The notes beneath the pieces are model-generated. The model did no database searches, was not told the DNA's origin, and saw only the letters and a program-made list of their open reading frames with translations. Positions 1-7,501 of a DNA stretch of 8,880 nt are shown here, one piece after another. This DNA is from CAYUPY01 sp964446595 (GTDB lineage Bacteria; Patescibacteriota; Dojkabacteria; J137; JAEUSD01): contig CAYUPY010000052.1 of NCBI GenBank assembly GCA_964446595.1, positions 1-8,880 on the forward strand, written 5' to 3'. The first letter of the stretch is position 1, and every line of letters begins with the position of its first letter. Both the position numbers and the translations under genes were made by a program.

Positions 1-75
1 AGTAACAAACATTAAATCAGTGCTAGTCTAGATTCAAATTTATTCCTTTCTGCTGAAACACCACAGCAACCTAAG

Positions 76-3000
76 GTGGAATACGCGCACGATTTAGAAG
101 GCTTCCGTAAAAAAGCAGGATTAGCGTATCCAGCCAGCAGTATACTCGTAAAGGAAATAATGTCTGAGCTAAACAAACCAGAGATAATCAACTTTCTGCT
201 TGAGCCAGATGATGGTTCATCAGTGGTAAAAATCAAGTTTACAATTACCGATACGGGAGACGAGCCTCTTTCTCCATTTGTGCAAATTTCACATCACATT
301 GATACCGAGAAAAATAAGAGATTGGTATCAAAACATATAATATTGCCGCGCAAATGGTTAGAATATTTCTACAATACCGATGTTGGGCGAGTGTCTGTAG
401 GTGAAATAATTGGAATTTGTATGCATGAGGCAGCGCACGAAGGTCGTTATATGCCACATGAGGAAGAAAATCATGCAGATATGAGTGCATTGTGGTTGCT
501 TTATCATTTAGGATACAACCCGTGGGATTATATTCGAGCATTGGAAAAAATTAATGAATTAGATACTTCTGGAAAGTCATCTTTTACACATCCTGCTCCG
601 GCTAATAGAATTAGAGATCTTAGGAAAGTAATAGATGAATATGATGAGCTTTATCAGGCAACTAGCCGTCCCGTGAGATACTTTAGTGCAGTGTTTACCG
701 ACGAAGCTTTCAAACCAACAAGGCCAGTCCTTAAACAGCGTGAGCTTGTACGTATGAATTTGTCGGAGCTAAGTCAGGAAGTGTTGAACGCTAAAAGCTT
801 AGAGGATATGAGCGAATTATTAGGGCTGTATATCACAAAATCTCTAGAGACAATTTCACATGGAATATTGCATCATGAGAGTATCAAAGAAAGCATTCAT
901 CGGCTAATTATTATCAATTTAATTGCGATTGCCATTAATTACCAAACAAGACTCCAGCACAGTTTACTAGTAGATCCGAAAAGAGAGCTATTGCTTCATG
1001 CGGATGTTGTGCGTTTAATTCAATTAGTGAAGCCTTTCTTGACTACGCTTAAGGATATGAACGAAAATTTAGATTTGGAACTTGTACCCCTAATTGCTAA
1101 AGGTGAGGTTACACAAATCAGATTAGACTTCCAAGATGGTTTTATAGAGGAGAAAACAATAGAGAGTTTACTAGTTTTAATATATGAATTACTGAAGATA
1201 TCCGCATACCAAGAAACAATTCACTCAGACCAATTTCCTTTGAAGCTCTACCATGTCTTTGGAATAAACCTTGTCCCTAATCAATTGCCTCCTGGCGCAA
1301 ACTTTGTGGATGACCTTATGAATCATTACTGCATGGCAACTCAATCTAATCGGGAAGAATTTGAGCGAGTATTGATAGAAGAAGTCAGTAAATTAGTCCA
1401 AAGTAAGCATAGCGATACTGAGCTAGGCAGATCCCTCTATCAGCTTCTGACGAATCCAACAGACGAATATACTCCAGCAATTAAGCAAATGCTGGCTTAT
1501 GTTTTCCCCAAAACTAATCCCAAATATGTTCGGCAAGTAAACCATACGCGCATGTACGGTATTGAAGGGGATGCAGAAGAATTGGGTTTTGATGCAGTAA
1601 AGCAGCAGGAGGTTGAAGAAGAAGTTTCGCCCGCCGAGTGGGATAGATACTTGGAGGAGGCCAGGTTGCTAATTTTATCCAAAGCGTTGAGAAAGATAGA
1701 TTTAACCCAGTTTAAACCTAAAATCCTAGAACTACTTTTAGAGGAACTTCCTCCCATCTTAAAACCACAGCTTGATACTATTATTGACCTAATGTTTGAC
1801 GAACATTTTGGCTATGAATCAAGCCTTGATCATCTAGATCCAGAGATTAAACTTGAGCTACTAAAATTTTTGAACGCAAAATCCGAATTATTGTGGTTCA
1901 ATAGCCCCAGCCTTACAGATGATGACCCTTATTTACAAAGACATACGGTCACAGCTGCTTACACATTTTCGCATACCCAACCTGTAGTGTTGCATTACTT
2001 ACGCGATCAGAGATTATCATTAGTACAAGAAAGGCTAGCCCTGGATGTTGTTGCAGCTCATATGAACATAAATTCAGCCAGCAGTATTACTAAATTAAGA
2101 GAAGGTCTAACTGATTTAATCGAAAATAGAGTCCAGGTTGAAATACCATCCCACCTGTTAGATGTCGTAAGAATCGCTTACTATGATTGTGCGATTGCAC
2201 TTAGGAACTATCAGGAAGGGATGCTCTTACTAGAGTGGGAGAACTGTATTTTGGAGGGATCAGAACGGCCTCATAATGAAGATCTCACCGAGACTGATTA
2301 TGATGCTATCAACAAAGTTTTGGAAATAAATAATATTACGATTCCACAATTAAGAAGGGCATGGGAGATAGGGGTCGTAGATATTGAAGCAGTAATGCGG
2401 CTGACTCGTAATGTTGCTATAAATAAAAATAAGCAGTGGAATATACACCTCTCTCTTGATGAAGGGCCTTATACAGAGTTTTTAGCTATGGTACTAAAGG
2501 CGGTTCAGTCAGGCGAGATAGAGAATAGATTCCAATCTTATTACGGACAAGTATTTTATGAAGTCTTTCTTGCATTTTACTATGGTTACTACAGTGATAC
2601 TGAACAAAATCCTGCTGAGCGCTTCTTTAATTTCTGCGAGAAGTATCAACTAGACTACCCTGATACTTTACACATGTCCCGGGATGTAGGCTTGAGTATG
2701 TTACAAACGCTGTGCGAACTAGATTACCATTTAATAACAGAGCTACAAGAAAAGGTTTTAAATCAAGATCGGCAATCTGTTCAGCAACCCGAGCAAGATA
2801 AATTAGCATACATATCGGGTGGGTCATACATGGTGATGCCGCTTTGGCTTTTATTCCAGGCCGCTAGTGCATTCGCTCACCCTGAGAATGAGTTCGTAAC
2901 AGATGAGGATTATACTAACTCACTTCTTCACAGTTACACGCGTGCTTTTACTGAGGGTCTATTTGCTAAGACAGGGGATAGCTATTTTAAAAATTCTGAA

Positions 3001-5595
3001 GGTATAGCTGTTATTTTCAGTGGAATGTTAGGGTTTAGATTTCCAACTAATAGGATTGACTTCGACAAACTAGTTGCAGATAAAGTGTCTCCACTAAAAA
3101 CCAAGCTCGCCAAGCACTATAAACGTATTGTAGAGCAGTTTGAAAGTTTCGATTTACTGATAGATTTTATTCTAGGAAGAATAAAGCATAAAAGCTTTGT
3201 GCGCGATGAAATCCTTAGTTTTGCCTTGGCAATCTGGACACACTTTTATCCGGACCAGTTTTCTACTTCAGCAGAAATAGTGTTAGAGCACTTATCATAT
3301 GAAAACTGGGATATATTAAATAGGTTTGGTGTGGAATACCGAGACCCTAGGCAGCCATATTACAGAAAGAATCGTTCGCTAAGTTTAAGCGAAAAGCTTA
3401 GATTAGCAGGCAAGGGTATACAAGCGCGTTTTTACAAAAACGTAAATCGTAGAAGAATAGCTTACTCTACAGCATTACAATTTCCTTTTATCTCCAAAAC
3501 TTCTTTATACGGTTATAGATTTGTTGGTATGACTAATTATTTTGTGGCGAATCTCCTAGCTTATAAATACCCAGATCTAGATAGTATTACAGATAAGCCT
3601 ATTTTAGAAGTACTTACTGAACTTGCTGAGCTTGTGCCTGCACAGTCACCAGCCCGGGATATTTATGTAGAGGCTATTTGTATGGCATATCTAGAAGAAG
3701 AAAAATTAAGTGTTGAAGAGACAGAGCAATTACTCACAAGAGTAAAAGATATGGTGGAGGACAAAGGTGTACAAGAAAACCTAATCGGACTGCTATTCTC
3801 ACGTCTAGTTAGGTTAAGGGATGACTTCTATCTAGGGAGCGAACAAGCATTAGATTCAATTCACAATTACTTCCCAGATCCAAGTGTTCATAGAGATGTC
3901 TTTCTAGAAGAGCTATTGCAGAAAGGAGAATTGACGCCTTTCTTAATAAGCCAGATCAACTCCAGCTTTTCAAATCACCAGGATGTGAAGTTATCTTTTT
4001 CCAATATTTTGACTCATTCCCAGGAGACATTACTGGGTATTATTGACTACCTAAAAACTTCTGAACGGTATAAATTCTTTAAATGGTTAGTTACAGGTGA
4101 TGATATTGATAAGCCAAAGCTGATAGCAAAGCTAGAAAAATTACAAGATGGTTCTCTTGAACAGGCAAGAGTTACCTATTTCAATTCTCCTGAACCCATT
4201 AGGCTAAAAGCACTAGATCGACTTATGTGTGCAAAGGGAGGTTTTTTGGCCCGCGACCTAGTACCCGCAACTAGAAAGCGAAACATAAAAAAAATGGTAA
4301 AACTATTGCTTTCACAAGTGGACAATTATGCCGATAGTGTGGGGTCCAACCAGCGAATTCGAGAAATACTGGAAAAGTCTTTGTTTATTCTCAATGATCA
4401 AGCCATTGTCGCCAGCATCCTTGCCCTAAAGAAGCTAATTTTTAGCGCGAAGGTGCGAGGAGAGCAGGTAGAATTATCACAGATGGTTGTTGCCCTAACG
4501 ACGAGCCTGGGAATCCCAGAAATTGCTGCCCTACAGATAGCAGCAGATTCAAAGGCGATTAAAGAAGGCTATCCTGAGATAATTGCAGCTTTAGAAAGAC
4601 AGAAGTATGATGCGCGAAACATCTCTCGTGATTTTGTAGTGAAAATATTTGAGCGAGAGCAACAGGCAGGTTACCTTGCAGGTTGGGAGATCGTGAAGCT
4701 TTTACGCCGTCTTGGGAACGCTTCCACTAGTGTGGCCGAACTTTGCATAGTTAGAAATCCCCAAGGTGAGGAGCGTTTAGTAGTAATAAAAGCGGTACAG
4801 CAATTCGCCAGAGAAGATAAGATCCACACCAGTACAGATAACATCCTCAAACTTGTTGCGGAGTATGCAGATATTAACCTATTACCTGCGAATTTTGAGG
4901 TGATTCTGGCACGGCTTGTTGAAGAAGAAGTAGATCTAGCCGAAATTGCCGTTGATCAACGAGCCTGCCGAGAAGCCTTTGCCAGATTAGCTTTTGTATT
5001 CCCTCAGCTGCAGCGGTTACGGGTGCCTGAAATATATGCACATTCTAAACGTCTGACGATTGAGGAATATATGCCTGGGGAAGTAATGGCAAAAATACCT
5101 CAGACAGAAGTGGAGGACGTAGAGTTAGTAGTAATTGAGGCTGTAGCTGCGCTATTCTTGGCTAATATCCTAAATATCGATCCTCACAAAGGCAATAAAA
5201 TAGTTGCCGAAATGGCAGGAACTCTCGCATCCATAGATTTCGGTAAGCGTATTCGGTTTTCTTTGAACCCACATCATCGTCAATTCTTTATCTCTCTATT
5301 AAATGCGGTTTTAAAGGGTAATACTCAAGCAATAAATCAGCTAATGACTGATTATGGTCTACCCACATTTAAACTTGATCCAGTTATAAATAATGCTGAT
5401 CCTCTAGAGCTTGTGGAAAAATTGAGAGAGTATATCTTCCAAATTGATAGTGAATCTGACATTGCCTATGATTTCTATAAATTCTACTGGCTACTTGCAC
5501 GACTGGCAGCATATCTTGAAGCACTTCCTGCACCACAAGCCATAGATCTGCTGGATAAGGCGCGACTAGCTCTAAGCGGCTTTGAGGAGCTTTAG
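76..5595 (+). CDS. Giant M48-like metallopeptidase / UbiB (ABC1)-like kinase fusion protein
   Basis: Encodes 1839 residues from a GTG start. Seen: HEAAH at 117-121, ENHAD at 131-135 and THPAPANRI at 171-179, the order HExxH, ExxAD, THPP..RI typical of M48 zinc peptidases. At the C-terminus a UbiB/ABC1/COQ8 kinase pattern appears: a KxGQ-like segment ending in Q1487, loop GNASTSVAEL at 1547-1556, VVIK with K1572, EEEVDLAE at 1616-1623, hinge EEYMPG at 1663-1668, DPHKGN at 1702-1707 and DFG at 1721-1723. Residues about 190-1470 look alpha-helical and match no domain I know. I see no signal peptide; the best hydrophobic stretch (about 915-937) contains polar residues, so a cytosolic protein is likely. 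M48 peptidases cleave proteins using zinc; UbiB relatives bind or hydrolyse ATP, often in lipid or quinone metabolism. The substrate here is unknown. ATG at 160, preceded by AAGGA, is a rival start giving 1811 residues. Confidence 0.9.
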   Translation: MEYAHDLEGFRKKAGLAYPASSILVKEIMSELNKPEIINFLLEPDDGSSVVKIKFTITDTGDEPLSPFVQISHHIDTEKNKRLVSKHIILPRKWLEYFYNTDVGRVSVGEIIGICMHEAAHEGRYMPHEEENHADMSALWLLYHLGYNPWDYIRALEKINELDTSGKSSFTHPAPANRIRDLRKVIDEYDELYQATSRPVRYFSAVFTDEAFKPTRPVLKQRELVRMNLSELSQEVLNAKSLEDMSELLGLYITKSLETISHGILHHESIKESIHRLIIINLIAIAINYQTRLQHSLLVDPKRELLLHADVVRLIQLVKPFLTTLKDMNENLDLELVPLIAKGEVTQIRLDFQDGFIEEKTIESLLVLIYELLKISAYQETIHSDQFPLKLYHVFGINLVPNQLPPGANFVDDLMNHYCMATQSNREEFERVLIEEVSKLVQSKHSDTELGRSLYQLLTNPTDEYTPAIKQMLAYVFPKTNPKYVRQVNHTRMYGIEGDAEELGFDAVKQQEVEEEVSPAEWDRYLEEARLLILSKALRKIDLTQFKPKILELLLEELPPILKPQLDTIIDLMFDEHFGYESSLDHLDPEIKLELLKFLNAKSELLWFNSPSLTDDDPYLQRHTVTAAYTFSHTQPVVLHYLRDQRLSLVQERLALDVVAAHMNINSASSITKLREGLTDLIENRVQVEIPSHLLDVVRIAYYDCAIALRNYQEGMLLLEWENCILEGSERPHNEDLTETDYDAINKVLEINNITIPQLRRAWEIGVVDIEAVMRLTRNVAINKNKQWNIHLSLDEGPYTEFLAMVLKAVQSGEIENRFQSYYGQVFYEVFLAFYYGYYSDTEQNPAERFFNFCEKYQLDYPDTLHMSRDVGLSMLQTLCELDYHLITELQEKVLNQDRQSVQQPEQDKLAYISGGSYMVMPLWLLFQAASAFAHPENEFVTDEDYTNSLLHSYTRAFTEGLFAKTGDSYFKNSEGIAVIFSGMLGFRFPTNRIDFDKLVADKVSPLKTKLAKHYKRIVEQFESFDLLIDFILGRIKHKSFVRDEILSFALAIWTHFYPDQFSTSAEIVLEHLSYENWDILNRFGVEYRDPRQPYYRKNRSLSLSEKLRLAGKGIQARFYKNVNRRRIAYSTALQFPFISKTSLYGYRFVGMTNYFVANLLAYKYPDLDSITDKPILEVLTELAELVPAQSPARDIYVEAICMAYLEEEKLSVEETEQLLTRVKDMVEDKGVQENLIGLLFSRLVRLRDDFYLGSEQALDSIHNYFPDPSVHRDVFLEELLQKGELTPFLISQINSSFSNHQDVKLSFSNILTHSQETLLGIIDYLKTSERYKFFKWLVTGDDIDKPKLIAKLEKLQDGSLEQARVTYFNSPEPIRLKALDRLMCAKGGFLARDLVPATRKRNIKKMVKLLLSQVDNYADSVGSNQRIREILEKSLFILNDQAIVASILALKKLIFSAKVRGEQVELSQMVVALTTSLGIPEIAALQIAADSKAIKEGYPEIIAALERQKYDARNISRDFVVKIFEREQQAGYLAGWEIVKLLRRLGNASTSVAELCIVRNPQGEERLVVIKAVQQFAREDKIHTSTDNILKLVAEYADINLLPANFEVILARLVEEEVDLAEIAVDQRACREAFARLAFVFPQLQRLRVPEIYAHSKRLTIEEYMPGEVMAKIPQTEVEDVELVVIEAVAALFLANILNIDPHKGNKIVAEMAGTLASIDFGKRIRFSLNPHHRQFFISLLNAVLKGNTQAINQLMTDYGLPTFKLDPVINNADPLELVEKLREYIFQIDSESDIAYDFYKFYWLLARLAAYLEALPAPQAIDLLDKARLALSGFEEL
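151..162 (+). promoter_or_regulatory. Shine-Dalgarno-like AAGGA before an internal ATG
   Basis: AAGGA at 151-155 lies 4 bases before the in-frame ATG at 160, and TATACT (5 of 6 to TATAAT) lies at 141-146. The GTG at 76 has no usable ribosome site, since its only AAGG runs into the start codon. This favours the ATG at 160 as a real or secondary start of the giant gene. Against it, the frame stays open from the TAA at 13-15 and the codons between 76 and 160 look coding. I could not settle the choice. Confidence 0.35.
385..640 (+). other. M48-like zinc peptidase core (domain of the giant protein)
   Basis: This segment encodes about residues 104-188. H117, E118 and H121 form HEAAH at the end of a hydrophobic helix (GEIIGIC). 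E131 of ENHAD is the likely third zinc ligand, with D135 in the conserved Asp position of M48 ExxxD helices. THPAPANRI at 171-179 matches the M48 substrate-site motif. The gap between H121 and E131 is only 10 residues, whereas HtpX and Oma1 relatives usually have dozens, and the usual flanking membrane helices are missing. Active-site residues look intact, so activity is plausible. Assignment to M48 proper rather than another gluzincin family is inferred. Confidence 0.75.
4500..5260 (+). other. UbiB/ABC1/COQ8-like atypical kinase domain (domain of the giant protein)
   Basis: This segment encodes about residues 1476-1728. Compared from memory with the ABC1 pattern, it keeps the ATP lysine K1572 in VVIK, the acidic helix EEEVDLAE (family form E-x-D-x-x-x-E), VPEIY followed by EEYMPG (family form VPxVY then MEYxxG), the catalytic loop DPHKGN (family DPHPGN, with Pro replaced by Lys) and DFG. 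The Ala-rich nucleotide loop AAAS is replaced by NASTS. Upstream, LGIPEIAALQ aligns with the LGPxxxKxGQ extension, so Lys and Gly of KxGQ are lost and only Gln remains. Nucleotide binding and catalysis look possible; the usual KxGQ restraint looks altered. Confidence 0.8.
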
Positions 5596-5603
5596 GTCTA
5601 AAG
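5590..5603. repeat. Perfect palindrome CTTTAG-GT-CTAAAG over the giant gene's stop
   Basis: Two 6-base arms separated by GT include the TAG stop of the giant gene and cover the place where a -35 box would sit for the promoter at 5613-5621 (17-bp spacing puts it at 5593-5598). As RNA it would form only a 5-bp stem with a GGTC loop and no U-run, so it is a poor terminator. A repressor or activator site for the next gene fits better, but this rests on position and symmetry alone. Confidence 0.35.
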
Positions 5604-5612
5604 ACAGATGGA

Positions 5613-5621
5613 TGATATAAT
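5613..5621 (+). promoter_or_regulatory. Perfect extended -10 promoter (TGATATAAT) of the 527-aa gene
   Basis: TGnTATAAT matches the sigma70 extended -10 consensus at every defined base. No good -35 box sits 16-18 bp upstream, which is normal for extended -10 promoters. The last T is 8 bases before the ATG at 5630, so transcription should start at or within a few bases of the start codon, giving a leaderless or nearly leaderless mRNA. This agrees with the absence of a Shine-Dalgarno sequence in the 34-base gap. Confidence 0.65.
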
Positions 5622-5629
5622 TACTATGT

Positions 5630-7213
5630 ATGAATGAGCAATTAAACCCACAATTAATAGTTGGAGCATTTACCATTGATGAGATTGAAGAAATTACCGC
5701 CCATGAATTACCTCACCCGGATCAATTAGTAGATCACTTAACAAAAGAGCTAGAAGTTTTAGCCTCAACTACCTTGCCGCGTATAGCAGATAAGATTGCT
5801 AAAGGATGGTATTTATTATCTGGAATTATCAATCTCAGAAAAAACACCGTACATATAAGGCTTGCAGATAGTCAGGTTTTATCAGCTAACTATAGTCCTT
5901 GGGGTAGGGCTCTTACAGGTGGTAATGGTGCAAATAGATTTCATGGGTTAGGGCTGGGTTTTCCACAAGATAGTTCATTGTACGCTGAAAATACTGTGGC
6001 AGTTAGGCCTGTAACCGGTTTTGACGGAACAGGTTACCCAGATTATTTCAATCTTTTAGCTCAAATAACTACTAGACCAATTATTGAGGAAGAAGTCCCT
6101 GATGGTGGTTATCTCGTCTTTGGTGACAATTTCATAATCCACAAAGGTAGCTTAAACCAAGAACAGCTAAGTCTATTAAAGGCACTGTACCCCTCCAAAA
6201 AACTGATCGCTTTACCCCCGCTGGAGGAATTATTTGCTGGCGAATATAGCGAGCTTAAGCGGAGACAACAAGAATCCTATGTTGCGGAGGTGGAGGCGCA
6301 ACTCCAAACTTATGAACTAAAGCCAAATAATTGGTGGCTGGCAAGCTTATTGGCAGAAAGTTTGTATCAGGCAATATTGAATAATCAAATTGATAGCATC
6401 ACAGAAGCTAGTGTTCCGGATGGAATACTTGCAAAAGTGCAATGTGGAGAAGATTTAATACCATATATTATGTATGGATCGATATCATTTAAAAAAGAAG
6501 TGGTTGAAGCAGCAAGGCTACACATACTAGACCAGGAGAGAGAGTTCATCGCTCAATCTGTTAGAAGCAGATTAGAGAGACAGCAAAAGGAAGAAGAGTA
6601 TAAGTTTTGGTCTGATCTACTTATTCGTGAACGTGCCCAGGGACATATTGACCAATTGGTAGGCGCTCCAATTACGCATCAAGGTGAAACAATTATTCCC
6701 ATTGCTGCACCTTTATTTAACAGAATGGTGCAGCAAGGCTACTTAGCGCCTGGTACAGAATTAAGTCAATTCAGCTTTCTGCCAGTCTCACGTGAGTTAC
6801 TTAATATTGCGGATTTAATTAACTACCAACGTCACCCGGTTACAGATGAAATATTCTTTGGGCCATTGATGGCGGGTATTTTACTAGCTTATGTTAATGA
6901 AGGCATAGAAGGCATGAACCGATATCAAGAAACGGTCCTACAACAAATTAAAGAGTGGACTGCACCATACCAGACTCCTGAATCTCTACATCCGCTGCTT
7001 ACAGATGAAATGATTAGCGGTGATTACTCTGAAGCCTTTACGTATTACAAATACTATTCTCAGTTTTTGGCCCTGATGGGGATATTCCCACCTGAAGTCG
7101 CTGAGACTTTACAAAGTTCGTTGCACAGTTTAGGTCTAAATATAAGTGTATATGAACGTGAGTTTCCATTAGTCGGTCACGGTGGAGTAAAATGTCGTAC
7201 TAACTGGGTCTAA
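5630..7213 (+). CDS. Orphan 527-aa protein of unknown function
   Basis: I do not recognise this protein. ATG at 5630 is the first possible start after the in-frame TAA at 5618-5620. There is no signal peptide and no clear membrane helix, so it is probably cytosolic. A mixed alpha/beta N-terminal half holds a glycine-rich stretch at residues 89-112 (SPWGRALTGG, then HGLGLGFP). Charged, coiled-coil-prone helices lie at about 204-231 and 291-343, separated by a Trp-Trp helix at about 235-253. The C-terminal part looks helical and ends in VKCRTNWV. HELPH at 25-29 imitates HExxH but has a Pro in the motif and no third ligand. It lies 34 bases after the giant peptidase/kinase gene on the same strand, yet has its own strong promoter. 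A partner role is suggested only by position. Confidence 0.88.
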   Translation: MNEQLNPQLIVGAFTIDEIEEITAHELPHPDQLVDHLTKELEVLASTTLPRIADKIAKGWYLLSGIINLRKNTVHIRLADSQVLSANYSPWGRALTGGNGANRFHGLGLGFPQDSSLYAENTVAVRPVTGFDGTGYPDYFNLLAQITTRPIIEEEVPDGGYLVFGDNFIIHKGSLNQEQLSLLKALYPSKKLIALPPLEELFAGEYSELKRRQQESYVAEVEAQLQTYELKPNNWWLASLLAESLYQAILNNQIDSITEASVPDGILAKVQCGEDLIPYIMYGSISFKKEVVEAARLHILDQEREFIAQSVRSRLERQQKEEEYKFWSDLLIRERAQGHIDQLVGAPITHQGETIIPIAAPLFNRMVQQGYLAPGTELSQFSFLPVSRELLNIADLINYQRHPVTDEIFFGPLMAGILLAYVNEGIEGMNRYQETVLQQIKEWTAPYQTPESLHPLLTDEMISGDYSEAFTYYKYYSQFLALMGIFPPEVAETLQSSLHSLGLNISVYEREFPLVGHGGVKCRTNWV

Positions 7214-7250
7214 TTTTTAACGAAAATTTACAAACAGTTAGTTAAAAATT
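7212..7250. repeat. 10-bp perfect inverted repeat AATTTTTAAC ... GTTAAAAATT
   Basis: The left arm (7212-7221) begins inside the TAA stop of the 527-aa gene; the right arm (7241-7250) lies just upstream of the ChaB promoter region. The loop is 19 bases. The stem has only two G-C pairs, counting both ends of each arm, and no U-run follows the right arm, so it is at best a weak terminator. The right arm overlaps the -35 position of the candidate promoter at 7261-7269, so a dimeric regulator site is an alternative. Confidence 0.45.
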
Positions 7251-7260
7251 CATCTTTGCT

Positions 7261-7269
7261 TGCTAAATT
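7261..7269 (+). promoter_or_regulatory. Candidate extended -10 promoter (TGCTAAATT) of chaB
   Basis: A TGn extension precedes TAAATT, which matches TATAAT at 4 of 6 positions. Five bases then separate it from the ATG at 7275. No Shine-Dalgarno sequence lies before this ATG. The arrangement repeats that of the 527-aa gene and predicts a leaderless mRNA. The hexamer is weak, so the call is tentative. Confidence 0.35.
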
Positions 7270-7274
7270 GACAT

Positions 7275-7493
7275 ATGCCAATTAAGACTAAAAAAGATTT
7301 GCCAAAGCAAATCACTGACAACCTCCCCGAGCATGCCCAAGATATCTGGAAAGAAGCTTACAATTCCGCTCTGGAGCAGTACGATGACCGCCAAGACCCA
7401 GAAGAGGTAGCCGCTCGTGTGGCTTGGAGCGCTGTCAAAAACGACTACAAAAAGAATGATGATGGCGAGTGGGTAGAGAAAAAGGAAGATTGA
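7275..7493 (+). CDS. chaB: ChaB family protein
   Basis: Encodes 72 residues, close to the 76 of E. coli ChaB. The characteristic pattern is clear: MPIKTKKDLPKQI, LPEHAQDIWKEAYNSA, then AARVAWSAVKNDYKK and a charged tail. ChaB proteins are small cytosolic helical proteins; in E. coli the gene is next to the cation antiporter gene chaA and ChaB has been proposed to regulate it, but the molecular role is poorly established. No chaA-like gene is visible here; the transporter at the window end is an MFS protein, divergently placed and separated by two genes. The start follows directly from the conserved MPxKT N-terminus. The gene ends 8 bases from the end of the convergent minus-strand gene. Confidence 0.93.
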   Translation: MPIKTKKDLPKQITDNLPEHAQDIWKEAYNSALEQYDDRQDPEEVAARVAWSAVKNDYKKNDDGEWVEKKED

Positions 7494-7501
7494 TTCAAGT
7501 G

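Noticed and set aside
12..236. Open frame of 74 codons on the minus strand
   Set aside because: It lies opposite the start of the giant gene, has no ribosome site, and the Ser-rich product looks like a reverse-strand shadow.
245..541. Open frame of 98 codons on the minus strand
   Set aside because: It is opposite the conserved metallopeptidase core, whose HEAAH motif is clearly coded on the plus strand.
1497..1757. Open frame of 86 codons on the minus strand
   Set aside because: Ser-rich low-complexity product opposite Glu-rich codons of the giant gene; typical antisense shadow.
2627..2827. Open frame of 66 codons on the minus strand
   Set aside because: Fully inside the giant gene, no ribosome site, no recognisable product.
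2818..2886. Transmembrane helix in the giant protein (about residues 915-937)
   Set aside because: The stretch includes polar residues and is flanked by ordinary soluble sequence; a buried helix is more likely.
5702..5716. HELPH in the 527-aa protein as a second zinc-peptidase motif
   Set aside because: A Pro inside HExxH breaks the required helix, no hydrophobic helix surrounds it and no third ligand motif follows.
7268..7273. Perfect TTGACA just before the ATG of chaB
   Set aside because: No -10 hexamer lies 15-19 bp downstream, and it would start transcription inside the gene.
7490..7501. Terminator between the convergent chaB and 161-aa genes
   Set aside because: Only 8 bases separate the stop codons; TTGATTCAA has 4-base arms and cannot form a terminator.
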